A stretch of DNA of 34,157 nucleotides from Bryobacterales bacterium (GTDB lineage Bacteria > Acidobacteriota > Terriglobia > Bryobacterales > UBA6623), in contig JAJDTX010000166.1 in the NCBI GenBank assembly GCA_022826925.1, positions 1 to 34,157 on the forward strand, read 5' to 3'. The position numbers and the translations under genes are program-made. The notes under the pieces are model-generated. The model had not been told where the DNA came from, made no database searches, and was given only the letters and a program-made list of their open reading frames with translations. Shown piece by piece: positions 25,131 through 33,303 of the stretch (position 1 is the first letter of the stretch; the number at the start of each line of letters is the position of its first letter).

Positions 25131-25288
25131 GGTCGCAATCTGCTCGCTGGCGATCCGGCGCATGGTAACTGCCCCGGCCGAGCACGCCCGCAGCGCGCAC
25201 CGTGCGGAGCATAGCCTTCCCGACGGGAGCGGGCTGGCTCCATATTCGGGACCGATCAGCATTCCTTGGTGCGAAGGCTCCCGGGACA

Positions 25289-25294
25289 TACGAT
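25289..25294 (+). promoter_or_regulatory. Candidate -10 box (TACGAT) next to the RidA gene start
   Basis: TACGAT ends eight bases before ATG 25303, in the same position as the identical hexamer before sulfatase 4. The remaining part of the 172-base gap shows no other feature. Confidence 0.4.
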
Positions 25295-25302
25295 AGTGGG
25301 CG

Positions 25303-26529
25303 ATGTTGCTCGGTCCGCGGCCAGTCTTGGCACTTGTGCTCAGCTGCCCGGTGTTCGGAGCGGATTCCGTGCCGGGCATGCATCTGGCCCGCTACGGCGT
25401 TGGCCAGGGCCCGCTGGGCGGGGCGCAAGCGATTCTCATCGAAGGTGCGGCATTGGTCCACACAGGCCAATCGTTGCCTACGGACCGGTCTGGCTCTGTG
25501 AATGGCGCTCAGGGCCCGGGCGCGCAGGTGCGCCTTGCCTTGGACAACTTGGCCCGAGCGCTGGAGTCCGGTGGGAGCTCGCTGGACCAGCTCGTTCGCC
25601 TCAACGCGGTTACGGCCGACGAACGGGCCGCTTCTGCCCTAGCCGGCGAGATCGAAGCTCGCTTCCGCCTCGACAGCCGGCCAGCGGTCACACTAGTCGA
25701 GGGCAGGCTGCCCGTTGCAGGCGCGCTCGTGGCGCTGGATGCGGTGGCCGCTGCCGGAATCAGCGCCGAAGCGCCCGGCGAGGTGACTCGGACGGTCTCT
25801 CCCTCGCTGCCCGGAGTACGGGGAGGCTCGCACGCGGCGATCCTGCCGAACGGTCCGCGCAGCTTCGTATCAGGCAGGGCTGCCGATGGTGAACCGGAGC
25901 TAGCGGCCACCGATGTGCTGGTCCAGATTGACGAGACGCTCGAGCACCTGGGAGCGAGCCGTGAGCAACTCGTCCAGCTGAGGTGCTTCCTGCGCCCGAT
26001 CGAGGCGGCAAGCCTCGTCGAGAGTCGAATCGTCGAGTTCTATGGCGGCCGTGCTCCGCCCGTAGTCTTCGTCGAATGGCTGAACCGGCAGGCAATCGAG
26101 ATCGAGGCCATTGTCGCGACAGCCCCGGCGGACGAGCCGGGGGACGCCCAGCCGATCGCTTACCTGACACCCCCGGGCCTGACGGCGTCCCCGGTCTTTT
26201 CGCGCATCGCCCAAGTGTTTCACCCGGCCAGCATCTACGTCTCAACCCTGAACGGCCGCGGCTCCGGGATCGCGGAGCAGCAAATCAGAGCGATGTTTGC
26301 CGACCTGGCCGGAATTCTCGGGCAAGCCGGCAGCGACCTAGACCACCTGGCCAAGGCCACATACTACGTCTCCGATGACAGCACCAGCACCGCCCTGAAT
26401 CAGATTCGTCCAGAGTTCTACGATCCGAAATCCCCTCCGGCCGCCTCGAAGGCATCGGTGCGGGGAACTGCCGTGTCTGGCCAGAGGCTCGCCGTCGACA
26501 TGATCGCGGTGCCACGCGAGCAGCGATGA
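25303..26529 (+). CDS. Secreted protein with three tandem RidA (YjgF/YER057c) domains
   Basis: The 408-residue protein begins with a signal peptide (MLLGPRPVLALVLSCPVFGA). Three RidA-like units follow at roughly residues 30-150, 160-275 and 280-405. Each has an ILIEGAALVHTGQ / RSFVSGRAA / SIYVSTLNG strand, a helix with L..LG...L.QLVRL or LDHLAKATYYV, and a P..FVEW or PPAASKASV strand. RidA proteins are usually about 130-residue cytoplasmic trimers that hydrolyse enamine/imine intermediates. Three copies in one chain could form an intramolecular trimer, and export is unusual. The catalytic Arg of RidA (in the P-A-R-S context) is not clearly seen in any unit, so enzymatic imine hydrolysis is doubtful. 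It overlaps the next gene by four bases (ATGA), so co-translation is likely. Confidence 0.85.
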   Translation: MLLGPRPVLALVLSCPVFGADSVPGMHLARYGVGQGPLGGAQAILIEGAALVHTGQSLPTDRSGSVNGAQGPGAQVRLALDNLARALESGGSSLDQLVRLNAVTADERAASALAGEIEARFRLDSRPAVTLVEGRLPVAGALVALDAVAAAGISAEAPGEVTRTVSPSLPGVRGGSHAAILPNGPRSFVSGRAADGEPELAATDVLVQIDETLEHLGASREQLVQLRCFLRPIEAASLVESRIVEFYGGRAPPVVFVEWLNRQAIEIEAIVATAPADEPGDAQPIAYLTPPGLTASPVFSRIAQVFHPASIYVSTLNGRGSGIAEQQIRAMFADLAGILGQAGSDLDHLAKATYYVSDDSTSTALNQIRPEFYDPKSPPAASKASVRGTAVSGQRLAVDMIAVPREQR

Positions 26530-29500
26530 AGATGAGGGCATCGCCGGCAGCTGCGGCGCTCTGGGTGCTCGCCAGCTGCGGTCAGCGCGATGCAGGTCCG
26601 CTCTCGCCCCAAGAGGCCCTGACTTCCTTTCGCATCGCCGACGGCTTTCGCATCGAGCTGTTCGCGGCAGAGCCGCACGTGGTCGATCCAGTCGAGCTAG
26701 CCTTCGACGAGAACGGATCGGCATACGTTGCCGAACTTGCCGACAACCCCGAAGACCCCCCGGAAGGGACTCTCCCGCTCAGCCGCATCAAGTATCTCCA
26801 AGACACCGACGGCGATGGCGTCGTCGACGCGCACACCGTTTTTGCCGACAACCTGCTAGGCGTCGAGGGGATAGCGCCTTGGAAGGGAGGACTGATCGCT
26901 ACGGCAGCTCCGGACATTCTTTACCTCAAGGACACGGACGGCGACCATCGAGCCGATATCCGCGAGACTCTCTACACCGGGTTCGCGCTAGCGCATGTAG
27001 AGGGCCGCCTGAGCAACCCCCGCCTAGGGCTCGACAACTGGTTTTACGTCGTCAACCACGGCTATCCGGGCGAGGTGACCTCCCCAAAGCACCCGGAAAT
27101 GCCCACGGTGAGCGTGCGCGACCGCGAATTCCGCTTCGACCCCCTGAGCGGCGCGGCGGAAGCGTCGACCGGAGACGCACAGTTCGGCCACGACTACAAC
27201 GAGTGGGGCCATTGGTTCATCGCGCACAACACGGTCCACCTGCGCCACACGGTCATCCCGCCGGGGTACTTGAGACGTAACCCCCTGTTGCCGGTGGAAC
27301 ACGCCGAGCAGGACATTTCCGACCATGGCCGGCCGGCCGCGAACGTGTTCCCCGTCAGCCAGCCGCAACAGTGGCGGATCCAGCGCACTGAAGCCCGCCG
27401 CAGGCGCTACGCGGAGACTCGCCCGGGCCGCGAGGAGCAGTTGGAGGGCTTCTTCACAGCAGCGTGCGGCACTACGGTATACACAGGGGACAGGTTTCCG
27501 GCCAAGCTGAGGGGCAGCATCTTCGTGGGCGAAGGGAACGGCAACCTTGTGCACTGCGACTTGCTCACTCCAAGCGGGCCCACCTACGTCGCGAGCAGGT
27601 GGCCCCCCTCTGAGGAGTTCATCGCTTCAACCGACAATTGGTTTCGACCCGTCAACTTCGCCAACGCCCCCGATGGCGCCCTCTACGTCGTCGACTACTA
27701 CCGCCAGTACTTGGAACATCCCGATTTCATACCCGAAGCGGTCCAGCAAAGGCTGAAGATGGACTTCCACGCCGGAGACGACATGGGCCGGATCTATCGA
27801 ATCGTGCCGGAGAGTTCCGGCCCAGTCGCACGGACGGCCCGGCTCGGCTCGCTATCCAGCGCCGAACTCACGCGGCACCTGGAGCACCCCAACGGCTGGC
27901 ACCGGCGCACGGCCCAGCGTCTGCTCGTGGAGCGGCAGGATCTCGCAGTGGTGTCGGACTTGCGATCCATCGTGCTGAACCATCCACAGCCCGCCGTGCG
28001 GCTGCTTGCCCTGTGGACACTCGAAGGCCTCGAAGCGGTTGCCACGGACACGCTATCGTCCGCTCTAGATGATCCGCACCCGGCCCTCCGGGAGAGTGCT
28101 CTGCGGCTCGCCGAGAGGTTTCCGGACAAGTTCGTTGCGAGTGTGCTCGCGGCGACGCGGGACGATGACCCGCGGGTGGCCTTCCAAGCAGCCCTCAGCG
28201 CCGGCGGCCTAGCACACCGACGCGAATCGGCGGCCGCTCTGGCTGGCATACTGGCCCGCTTCCCGGACGACCACTGGTTTCACGCGGCTGCGCTCAGCGC
28301 GCCGCCGGGAATGGCTGGATCCGTGCTCGCCGCCCTAGTGGACCGCCACACCGAGTTCTTCGACACCCCTACCCCGGAAAGAGCCCGCTACTTCCGATCT
28401 GCCGCGCAAGTTGTGGGCTCCCAAGGCGACCCGGCCGCAACCGACGCCCTGCTGCGCCTGCTCTCCGGCACCGAGTCCCTCAGCGACGCCCGCTGGAAGA
28501 TCGCCGCGCTTGACGGGCTGGGGGCCGGACTCTCGCTGCATATAGGCGGGCCGAGCGGAAGCGCCTTCGCCGGCGAGGCCATCAGCCGATTCCTGGAGGA
28601 TCCCTCTGAAGACCTGCGCGCGGCCGCAAGCCGAGTGGCGCGCCACTTCGATCTCGCGGCCGACGTGCGGCGGGCGAAGCGGCTGGCACAGGCACCTCAG
28701 AGCCCGCTCAGCGAGCGGCTGGCAGCGGCGCGGATCCTGCAGGCCGGCCACTACGCGGATGTCGCAGCGTCCCTCAGAAGCTTCCTGCTCGAGCACTCGG
28801 AATCCGACCTGCGCATCGAAGCCGCCCGCTCTATCGCCGCGTTCGAGGATCCCGACGCAGCCCGGACTCTGATCGCTGCATGGCCGAATTCGCCGCTATC
28901 AGTCCGAGACACGATTGCAGACGGCCTGATCCGTAGGCGCGAGCACGCCGTGGCGTTCGTCGAAGCGGTCAGACAGGGCCGTATCCCACCCGCCGAAATC
29001 CCCGCGGTCACGCTCATCCGGCTCGCCCAGCATCCGAATGAGCGTGTCCGGCAGGCGGCGGCCGGAATCGAGCCCGCAGACGAGCGCGACCGTGGCCGAG
29101 TGATCGCCGCACACTTGGCAGTGCTCGAGCTGAGCGGAAACCCACAGCGAGGCGATGAGGTCTTCCGGCGCGAGTGCTCCAACTGCCACCTCTCGCGAGC
29201 ACAGCGGGGGCGCATCGGCCCTGACTTGTCGGGCGTTGCCAACCGTAGCAAGGAAGACCTTCTGAACAGCATCTTGGATCCGAGCTATGCCATCGACGAC
29301 CGCTACCGCAACAATCTCTTGGAGACGACGGACGGTCGCTTCCTCGACGGGATTCTCGTCTCCGAGACTTCGGCTACGGTCACGCTCCGCGGCGAGCTCG
29401 AGGATATCTCCGTGTTCAAGGCCGACATCGCGGACTTGCGGGCATCTGATGTGTCCTTGATGCCCGAGGGATTCGAAGAGTCGCTCACCCAGCAAGAGAT

Positions 29501-29537
29501 GGCGGACGTGATCGCGTTCTTGCAGGCTGGACTGTGA
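26526..29537 (+). CDS. PVC-type membrane-bound dehydrogenase with HEAT repeats and cytochrome c domain
   Basis: A 1003-residue lipoprotein (lipobox LASC at residue 18, WVLASCGQ). Residues about 30-430 form a PVC-type dehydrogenase beta-propeller (TIGR02604-like): FRIADGFRIELFAAEPHVVDPVEL, DTDGDGVVD and DTDGDHRAD calcium loops, GLDNWFYVVNHG, FVGEGNGNLVH and DGALYVVDYYRQYLEHP. Residues about 460-840 are HEAT-like helical repeats. The C-terminus is a planctomycete-type heme domain (TIGR02603-like) with C884-S-N-C-H, GPDLSGVANRSKEDLLNSILDPS and MPEGFEESLTQQEMADVIAFL. It probably oxidises a sugar or alcohol in the periplasm and passes electrons to its own heme; cofactor and substrate are unknown. 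It overlaps the triple-RidA gene by four bases, suggesting a shared function. Confidence 0.92.
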   Translation: MKMRASPAAAALWVLASCGQRDAGPLSPQEALTSFRIADGFRIELFAAEPHVVDPVELAFDENGSAYVAELADNPEDPPEGTLPLSRIKYLQDTDGDGVVDAHTVFADNLLGVEGIAPWKGGLIATAAPDILYLKDTDGDHRADIRETLYTGFALAHVEGRLSNPRLGLDNWFYVVNHGYPGEVTSPKHPEMPTVSVRDREFRFDPLSGAAEASTGDAQFGHDYNEWGHWFIAHNTVHLRHTVIPPGYLRRNPLLPVEHAEQDISDHGRPAANVFPVSQPQQWRIQRTEARRRRYAETRPGREEQLEGFFTAACGTTVYTGDRFPAKLRGSIFVGEGNGNLVHCDLLTPSGPTYVASRWPPSEEFIASTDNWFRPVNFANAPDGALYVVDYYRQYLEHPDFIPEAVQQRLKMDFHAGDDMGRIYRIVPESSGPVARTARLGSLSSAELTRHLEHPNGWHRRTAQRLLVERQDLAVVSDLRSIVLNHPQPAVRLLALWTLEGLEAVATDTLSSALDDPHPALRESALRLAERFPDKFVASVLAATRDDDPRVAFQAALSAGGLAHRRESAAALAGILARFPDDHWFHAAALSAPPGMAGSVLAALVDRHTEFFDTPTPERARYFRSAAQVVGSQGDPAATDALLRLLSGTESLSDARWKIAALDGLGAGLSLHIGGPSGSAFAGEAISRFLEDPSEDLRAAASRVARHFDLAADVRRAKRLAQAPQSPLSERLAAARILQAGHYADVAASLRSFLLEHSESDLRIEAARSIAAFEDPDAARTLIAAWPNSPLSVRDTIADGLIRRREHAVAFVEAVRQGRIPPAEIPAVTLIRLAQHPNERVRQAAAGIEPADERDRGRVIAAHLAVLELSGNPQRGDEVFRRECSNCHLSRAQRGRIGPDLSGVANRSKEDLLNSILDPSYAIDDRYRNNLLETTDGRFLDGILVSETSATVTLRGELEDISVFKADIADLRASDVSLMPEGFEESLTQQEMADVIAFLQAGL

Positions 29538-29634
29538 GACGGGCTGAGCTTGGCCCCTCGCCAGTTGGCGGCCTCCAGCCTGCCGGTCACCCGCCGCGGC
29601 CTCGGCCGGGACGGCCCTCAAAGCAAGCGTGGGA

Positions 29635-29640
29635 TACTAT
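29635..29640 (+). promoter_or_regulatory. Candidate -10 box (TACTAT) next to sulfatase 5 start
   Basis: TACTAT ends 10 bases before ATG 29651, in a 113-base gap after the PVC dehydrogenase gene. There is no clear Shine-Dalgarno site between them. Confidence 0.4.
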
Positions 29641-29650
29641 TGCCGCCTCC

Positions 29651-31303
29651 ATGAGCTCGTTCCGATCTGCCAGCACTTACAGCACTGCCGCCTTGTGCGC
29701 GCTTCTCGTCCTCGGAGCGTCCGGGGCCTCTGCCAACAATCCCAACATCGTCTACGTGATGGCGGACGATCTCGGCATCGGCGACGTCGCCTGCTACGGC
29801 GGCGACCGCTGCCAGACCAGCACCCCGGCGTTCGATTCGCTGGCCCGTGACGGGATGATGTTCACCGACGCCCACTCGGTGGCGTCCGTGTGCGTGCCGT
29901 CGCGCATCGCCATCATGACGGGCCGCTACGCGTGGCGCTTCGCCAAGCCGTCTCGGAGCGGCCCGTGGGGCTTCCTCAACCCCCAGCTCCCTGCCGGCGC
30001 GTTCACGCTCGGCACGATGCTCAAGCGGGCCGGCTACCGGACCGGCTATGTCGGCAAATGGCATCTCGGCACATTGATGCACACCAATGACGGCGGCAAC
30101 CAAGGCGTGGACAACGTAGACTACGAGCGTCCCTTGAAGGTCGGCCCCAACGACTTTGGCTTCGACTACTCTTTCATCCTCCCGGGCTCGCTCGACATGT
30201 ACCCCTACGTGTTCGTTCGCAACGGCCATTTCCAAGGCGAGGTCACTGCCCGAAAGGGATGGAGCGCGTTCAACCGCGTGGGTCCGGCCGCTAAGGACTT
30301 CGAAGACTACAAGGTCTTGGATGCGTTCGCCACCGAGGCGGAAGCGTTCCTAGATCGCAACGCCGAACAGGCCCGTAACGGCCAGCCGTTCTTCCTATAC
30401 GTGGCTCTGACGTCGCCGCACACGCCTACGAGCCCGAGTCCCGCGTTCGAGGGCACCAGCAAGCTGGGGCTGTACGGGGATTTCGTCGAAGAGACCGACG
30501 CGACACTCGGGCGCGTGCTCGCTGCGCTCGACAAGCATCGCCTCGCGGACGACACGCTGGTCATCGCCACCTCCGACCACGGAGCCGCGCCCTACGCCGG
30601 CAATGTGCGCAAGGCAACCCCGAACTTAATCCGAAAGCTCGAGCCGCTCGGCCATTACGCTAGCGGCATCTACCGGGGGTACAAGTTCACGGTCTACGAG
30701 GGCGGGCTGAGGGTTCCCTTCCTAGCGCGTTGGCCGGGCAGAGTCGAGCCAGGTTCGAAGTGCCACGGCCTAGTCGGTCTGAACGATATGGCGGCGACTG
30801 TTGCCGAAATCGCGAGCGTCGAACTCGAGCCCGACGAAGCCCCCGACTCGATCAGCATCCTGCCGCTTCTCACTTCGCCAGGTTCGTCCAGCCCCAGAAC
30901 GAGCCTAGTCATGCAATCGCCGCTCGCATTCGCAATTCGCGACCGGCAATGGAAGCTCGCGCTGACACCCGGAAGCGGGTCGCGGGGCATGTGGGGCACT
31001 CTGCCGATCCCCGAACGAGCGTGGGGAGACGCCATGCGCTCGTTCGGGTCTACCCCTGCTGTTGCCGACCTGCGCAAGGCTCCGTTCGTACAGTTGTTCG
31101 ATCTCGATACGGACGTTCGCGAGACCAAGAACCTGGCCGGCGACCGCCCTGAAGTCGCCGCTAGGCTGGCAGCGCTATTGGACAAAGCCGTCGCGGATGG
31201 TCGCACCACGCCCGGGCGGGCACTTGAAAACGACGTGCCTCGCGTGGAACTGCATCGCAATTCCGAGCAGTGGATCGAGCGTTACAGCGGCACACAGCGA
31301 TAA
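29651..31303 (+). CDS. Sulfatase 5 (family S1)
   Basis: A 550-residue secreted sulfatase. After the signal peptide (YSTAALCALLVLGASGASA) come NIVYVMADDLGIGDVACYGGDRC, the formylglycine site C81-V-P-S-R with IAIMTGRYAWRF, KWHLG, FLYVALTSPHTP and VIATSDHGAAPY. A large C-terminal part has WKLALTPGSGSRG and LFDLDTDVRETKNLAGDRPE. The open frame reaches back to a GTG at 29534 that overlaps the preceding stop, but the signal peptide starts at ATG 29651 and a TACTAT box lies 10 bases upstream, so 29651 is chosen. It may still be read through from the RidA and dehydrogenase operon. The substrate is unknown. Confidence 0.92.
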   Translation: MSSFRSASTYSTAALCALLVLGASGASANNPNIVYVMADDLGIGDVACYGGDRCQTSTPAFDSLARDGMMFTDAHSVASVCVPSRIAIMTGRYAWRFAKPSRSGPWGFLNPQLPAGAFTLGTMLKRAGYRTGYVGKWHLGTLMHTNDGGNQGVDNVDYERPLKVGPNDFGFDYSFILPGSLDMYPYVFVRNGHFQGEVTARKGWSAFNRVGPAAKDFEDYKVLDAFATEAEAFLDRNAEQARNGQPFFLYVALTSPHTPTSPSPAFEGTSKLGLYGDFVEETDATLGRVLAALDKHRLADDTLVIATSDHGAAPYAGNVRKATPNLIRKLEPLGHYASGIYRGYKFTVYEGGLRVPFLARWPGRVEPGSKCHGLVGLNDMAATVAEIASVELEPDEAPDSISILPLLTSPGSSSPRTSLVMQSPLAFAIRDRQWKLALTPGSGSRGMWGTLPIPERAWGDAMRSFGSTPAVADLRKAPFVQLFDLDTDVRETKNLAGDRPEVAARLAALLDKAVADGRTTPGRALENDVPRVELHRNSEQWIERYSGTQR

Positions 31304-31522
31304 CTGGGCCTCTGCTCGAGATCGCGATCGGCTACGTCAAATGCGTTCGGGCGCCGAGAGGTCCTCCGCGATCACAAGAACAGGGGCCGCATCGAACCCA
31401 TTCTTGCGATCTGTGCTGGCCGCAATCCCGGCACAACCAAGGTGGCGGTACGAAGCGGCCCAGCATCGCGCGGAAGCAGGGCCGGAGACCAACCGCCCCG
31501 CGCGGGCGCCGCGGGCCACGGA

Positions 31523-31528
31523 TATAGT
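31523..31528 (+). promoter_or_regulatory. Candidate -10 box (TATAGT) of the AhpD-like selenoprotein gene
   Basis: TATAGT ends six bases before GTG 31535, placing the expected transcription start at or beside the start codon, so the mRNA may be leaderless. No -35 box is apparent. The preceding gap 31304-31522 shows nothing else recognisable. Confidence 0.45.
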
Positions 31529-31534
31529 GAATTC

Positions 31535-32068
31535 GTGGCCTACATCAAGACTGTCGCCCCCGACGTCGCGGAGGGAGTTCTCCTCGACGAGTATCGAACG
31601 GCTCTGCGACGGGCGGGCAAGATCTGGAACATCGTGCGGATCATGAGCCCGAATCCCGAGGTGCTTTCCGCTTCGATGACCCTCTACTCCCATATCATGC
31701 ACGGTCCGTCGCCGCTTTCCAGAGGCCAGCGGGAAATGCTGGCCGTGACTGTGTCGAAGGCGAACGAGTGCCACTATTGAGTGGACGCGCATTGGCACGA
31801 CCTCCGGGAAGAGGTCGCTCACGAAGTGGCAGACGGCGTCCGGGACAACTGGAGGACTGCAGGTCTGGACAGTTCTACCTGTGCGCTGCTCGAATTCGGC
31901 GAGAAGCTCACGCGTGCCCCTGAATCGGTGGGGGCCGCAGACGTTGACGGATTGCGCGAAGCCGGATGGAACGACCGAGCTGTACACGATGCCGTCCAGG
32001 TCGTCTCGTACTTCAATTACATCAACCGCGTCGCGGACGGCCTCGGAGTCGATCCCGAACCCTGTTGA
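31535..32068 (+). CDS. AhpD-like peroxidase-family protein, probable selenoprotein (UGA = Sec82)
   Basis: One continuous frame of 177 residues with a single in-frame TGA at 31778-31780. The protein begins VAYIKTVAPDVAEGVLLDEY and continues IMSPNPEVLSASMTLY and HGPSPLSRGQREMLAVTVSK. It reads ANECHY[UGA]VDAHWHDL at the active site, then GLREAGWNDRAVHDAVQVVSY and FNYINRVADGLGVDP. Family members (AhpD/carboxymuconolactone decarboxylase-like, peroxidase-related) have ECxYCxxxH here, so the UGA sits exactly at the second, peroxide-reactive Cys, giving C79-x-x-U82 and H86. Both halves are well conserved with no other lesion, and a SECIS-like hairpin follows the UGA. AhpD-like CxxU selenoproteins are known from marine metagenomes. 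It should reduce peroxides or act as a thiol-disulfide relay. The start is GTG 31535. If Sec insertion is absent, this would be a pseudogene with a nonsense mutation. Confidence 0.78.
31778..31780 (+). other. In-frame UGA, predicted selenocysteine codon
   Basis: This is the only stop codon inside the AhpD-like gene. It occupies the second Cys position of the CxxC redox motif (context GAG TGC CAC TAT TGA GTG GAC). Confidence 0.75.
31798..31817 (+). promoter_or_regulatory. Bacterial SECIS-like stem-loop
   Basis: CGACCTC (31798-31804), loop CGGGAA, GAGGTCG (31811-31817) give a perfect 7-bp stem. The apical loop begins 24 bases after the UGA and has G at its second position, meeting the published bacterial SECIS rules as I recall them (loop 16-37 bases after UGA, G within the first two loop bases). 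It lies inside the coding sequence, as bacterial SECIS elements do. It should bind SelB. Confidence 0.7.
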
Positions 32069-32090
32069 GGCTCTGGGGCGAGCAAGCCCA

Positions 32091-32155
32091 ATTGATCTCT
32101 GAAGCGCTACGGCGACGCCGGGCAGCGCGGCATCGGCGACAGGGTTCAGATCAAT
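32091..32155. terminator. Long imperfect hairpin between convergent genes
   Basis: ATTGATCT-CT-GAA (32091-32103) pairs with TTCAGATCAAT (32145-32155), with a 2-base bulge. An inner pair GCGCT (32104-32108) / AGCGC (32124-32128) is possible. The right arm covers the stop codon of the DUF1501 gene, so the structure could serve both transcripts. No long T-tract. Confidence 0.4.
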
Positions 32156-33303
32156 ATTTCGGGGATCGGGTTGCCCTGCATCTCGCCCGGCGCGACGCCA
32201 AGCATCCCTAGCGCGGTCGGCGCTAGATCCACATGCGCGATGCGGCGGTCGGTCTCGCCACGGTCCAAACCAGCGCCGAGCGCCAGCATCCAAACATCCC
32301 GGCACGACGGGTCCCCGCTGCGGTGATTCAAGAAGCCGTTGGCCGTATCTTGGTCCCCGTCACGGCCCAGCTCCGGCAGGATCAAGAGCGTCGTCTTGTC
32401 GCGATAGGCGGGGTTGGCCTGCACTTCGTCCCACAGCATGCCGCACAACCGGTCGGTCTTGGTGATCGCCTGCAAGTACAGCGAGTACGCTCCCCAGTGC
32501 GCCACGTCCATGTCCCAGAAGTTCACCAGCATCAGGCGCGGCGCGAACTCCCGCATGACCTCTCTTGCAACGAAAAAGGTCAGCTCGTCCCCTGAGTTCG
32601 GCGCTTCGGGGCCGTAGATGTACTCGACCAAGCCACGCTTGAGCGTCTGCCTGACCTGCCGGTCCAGCTGCCGGCCGCCGCGAAAGATCGTCCAGCCGAT
32701 CCCCTCGTAGCCGGCGTTGAGGATGCCCTCCAGTTGGCGCAGCACGTTCTCCCGGTCCGCGACGCCCTGATCGAGATCGCGCTTGATGACCTCGTCCACC
32801 GCTTCAAGCAGCAATTGCTTGGGCAACACGACGTTCGCGCCGTGCCCCTCGCCGTAACCGCGCACCTTCGTAGCGCCCATCGTGGCGAAACTCTTGTTCG
32901 TGCAAATCGCCCAGGCATCTGTCGAGTGCACGCCGGTTGCCTTGCGAAAGTACTCGAAGATGGTGGGGCTTCTGGCCCATCCGAATCCAAAGTCATCTAC
33001 CCGCTGCCAGTTTCCGGTGACGATGCTGGAAGTGGAATTGTAGTGGGACAGCACGCCGTCGTTGGCGCAGTTGCGGAAGAACCGCCCGTCGTCCTTGAGC
33101 CCGACCAGCCTCGGTATGTTGCGCAAGCCCTCGGGCGCGAAGGTCTCCTGATAGCGACAGCCTCCCCCGAAGGTCACAATGATGACTTTGCGATCCGATT
33201 CGGTCGGTTCCGCTGGCCGAGCCCAAGCCCAGGAGGGCACGAGCTTCTCGGCGATCGCCAGTCCGGCGAGTTTGAGAAAGTCGCGCTTGGCCAGCCGCAG
33301 CAT
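32146..33303 (-). CDS. DUF1501-like exported protein (alkaline phosphatase/sulfatase superfamily)
   Basis: A 385-residue protein with a Tat-like signal (AKRDFLKLAGLAIAEKLVPSWAWA; KR instead of RR). The body has IIVTFGGGCRYQETFAPEG, VNFWDMDVAHWGAYSLYLQAI and a C-terminal HVDLAPTALGMLGVAPG, as in DUF1501/sulfatase-like proteins. There is no CxPxR formylglycine motif. The reaction is unknown. The open frame extends far upstream (to 33732) antisense-free but in the wrong frame of the previous gene, so ATG 33303 is chosen. It overlaps the stop of the molybdo-oxidoreductase gene by one base (TGATG), showing translational coupling. Both proteins have Tat signals, so they may act together in the periplasm. 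Confidence 0.82.
   Translation of the reverse strand: MLRLAKRDFLKLAGLAIAEKLVPSWAWARPAEPTESDRKVIIVTFGGGCRYQETFAPEGLRNIPRLVGLKDDGRFFRNCANDGVLSHYNSTSSIVTGNWQRVDDFGFGWARSPTIFEYFRKATGVHSTDAWAICTNKSFATMGATKVRGYGEGHGANVVLPKQLLLEAVDEVIKRDLDQGVADRENVLRQLEGILNAGYEGIGWTIFRGGRQLDRQVRQTLKRGLVEYIYGPEAPNSGDELTFFVAREVMREFAPRLMLVNFWDMDVAHWGAYSLYLQAITKTDRLCGMLWDEVQANPAYRDKTTLLILPELGRDGDQDTANGFLNHRSGDPSCRDVWMLALGAGLDRGETDRRIAHVDLAPTALGMLGVAPGEMQGNPIPEILI

Noticed and set aside
29534..29650. GTG 29534 as the start of sulfatase 5, overlapping the preceding stop
   Set aside because: It would add a Pro/Arg-rich 39-residue extension before the signal peptide; ATG 29651 with TACTAT upstream fits better.
31442..31780. 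Two separate ORFs or a simple nonsense pseudogene instead of one AhpD-like gene
   Set aside because: Both parts are in one frame, both match the same family, the stop is at the catalytic Cys and a SECIS-like hairpin follows. The pseudogene reading remains only as a fallback if the genome lacks Sec machinery.
31337..32305. Long minus-strand ORF opposite the AhpD-like gene
   Set aside because: It is antisense to a clearly conserved protein and overlaps the end of the DUF1501 gene; its translation resembles no family. High-GC antisense shadow.
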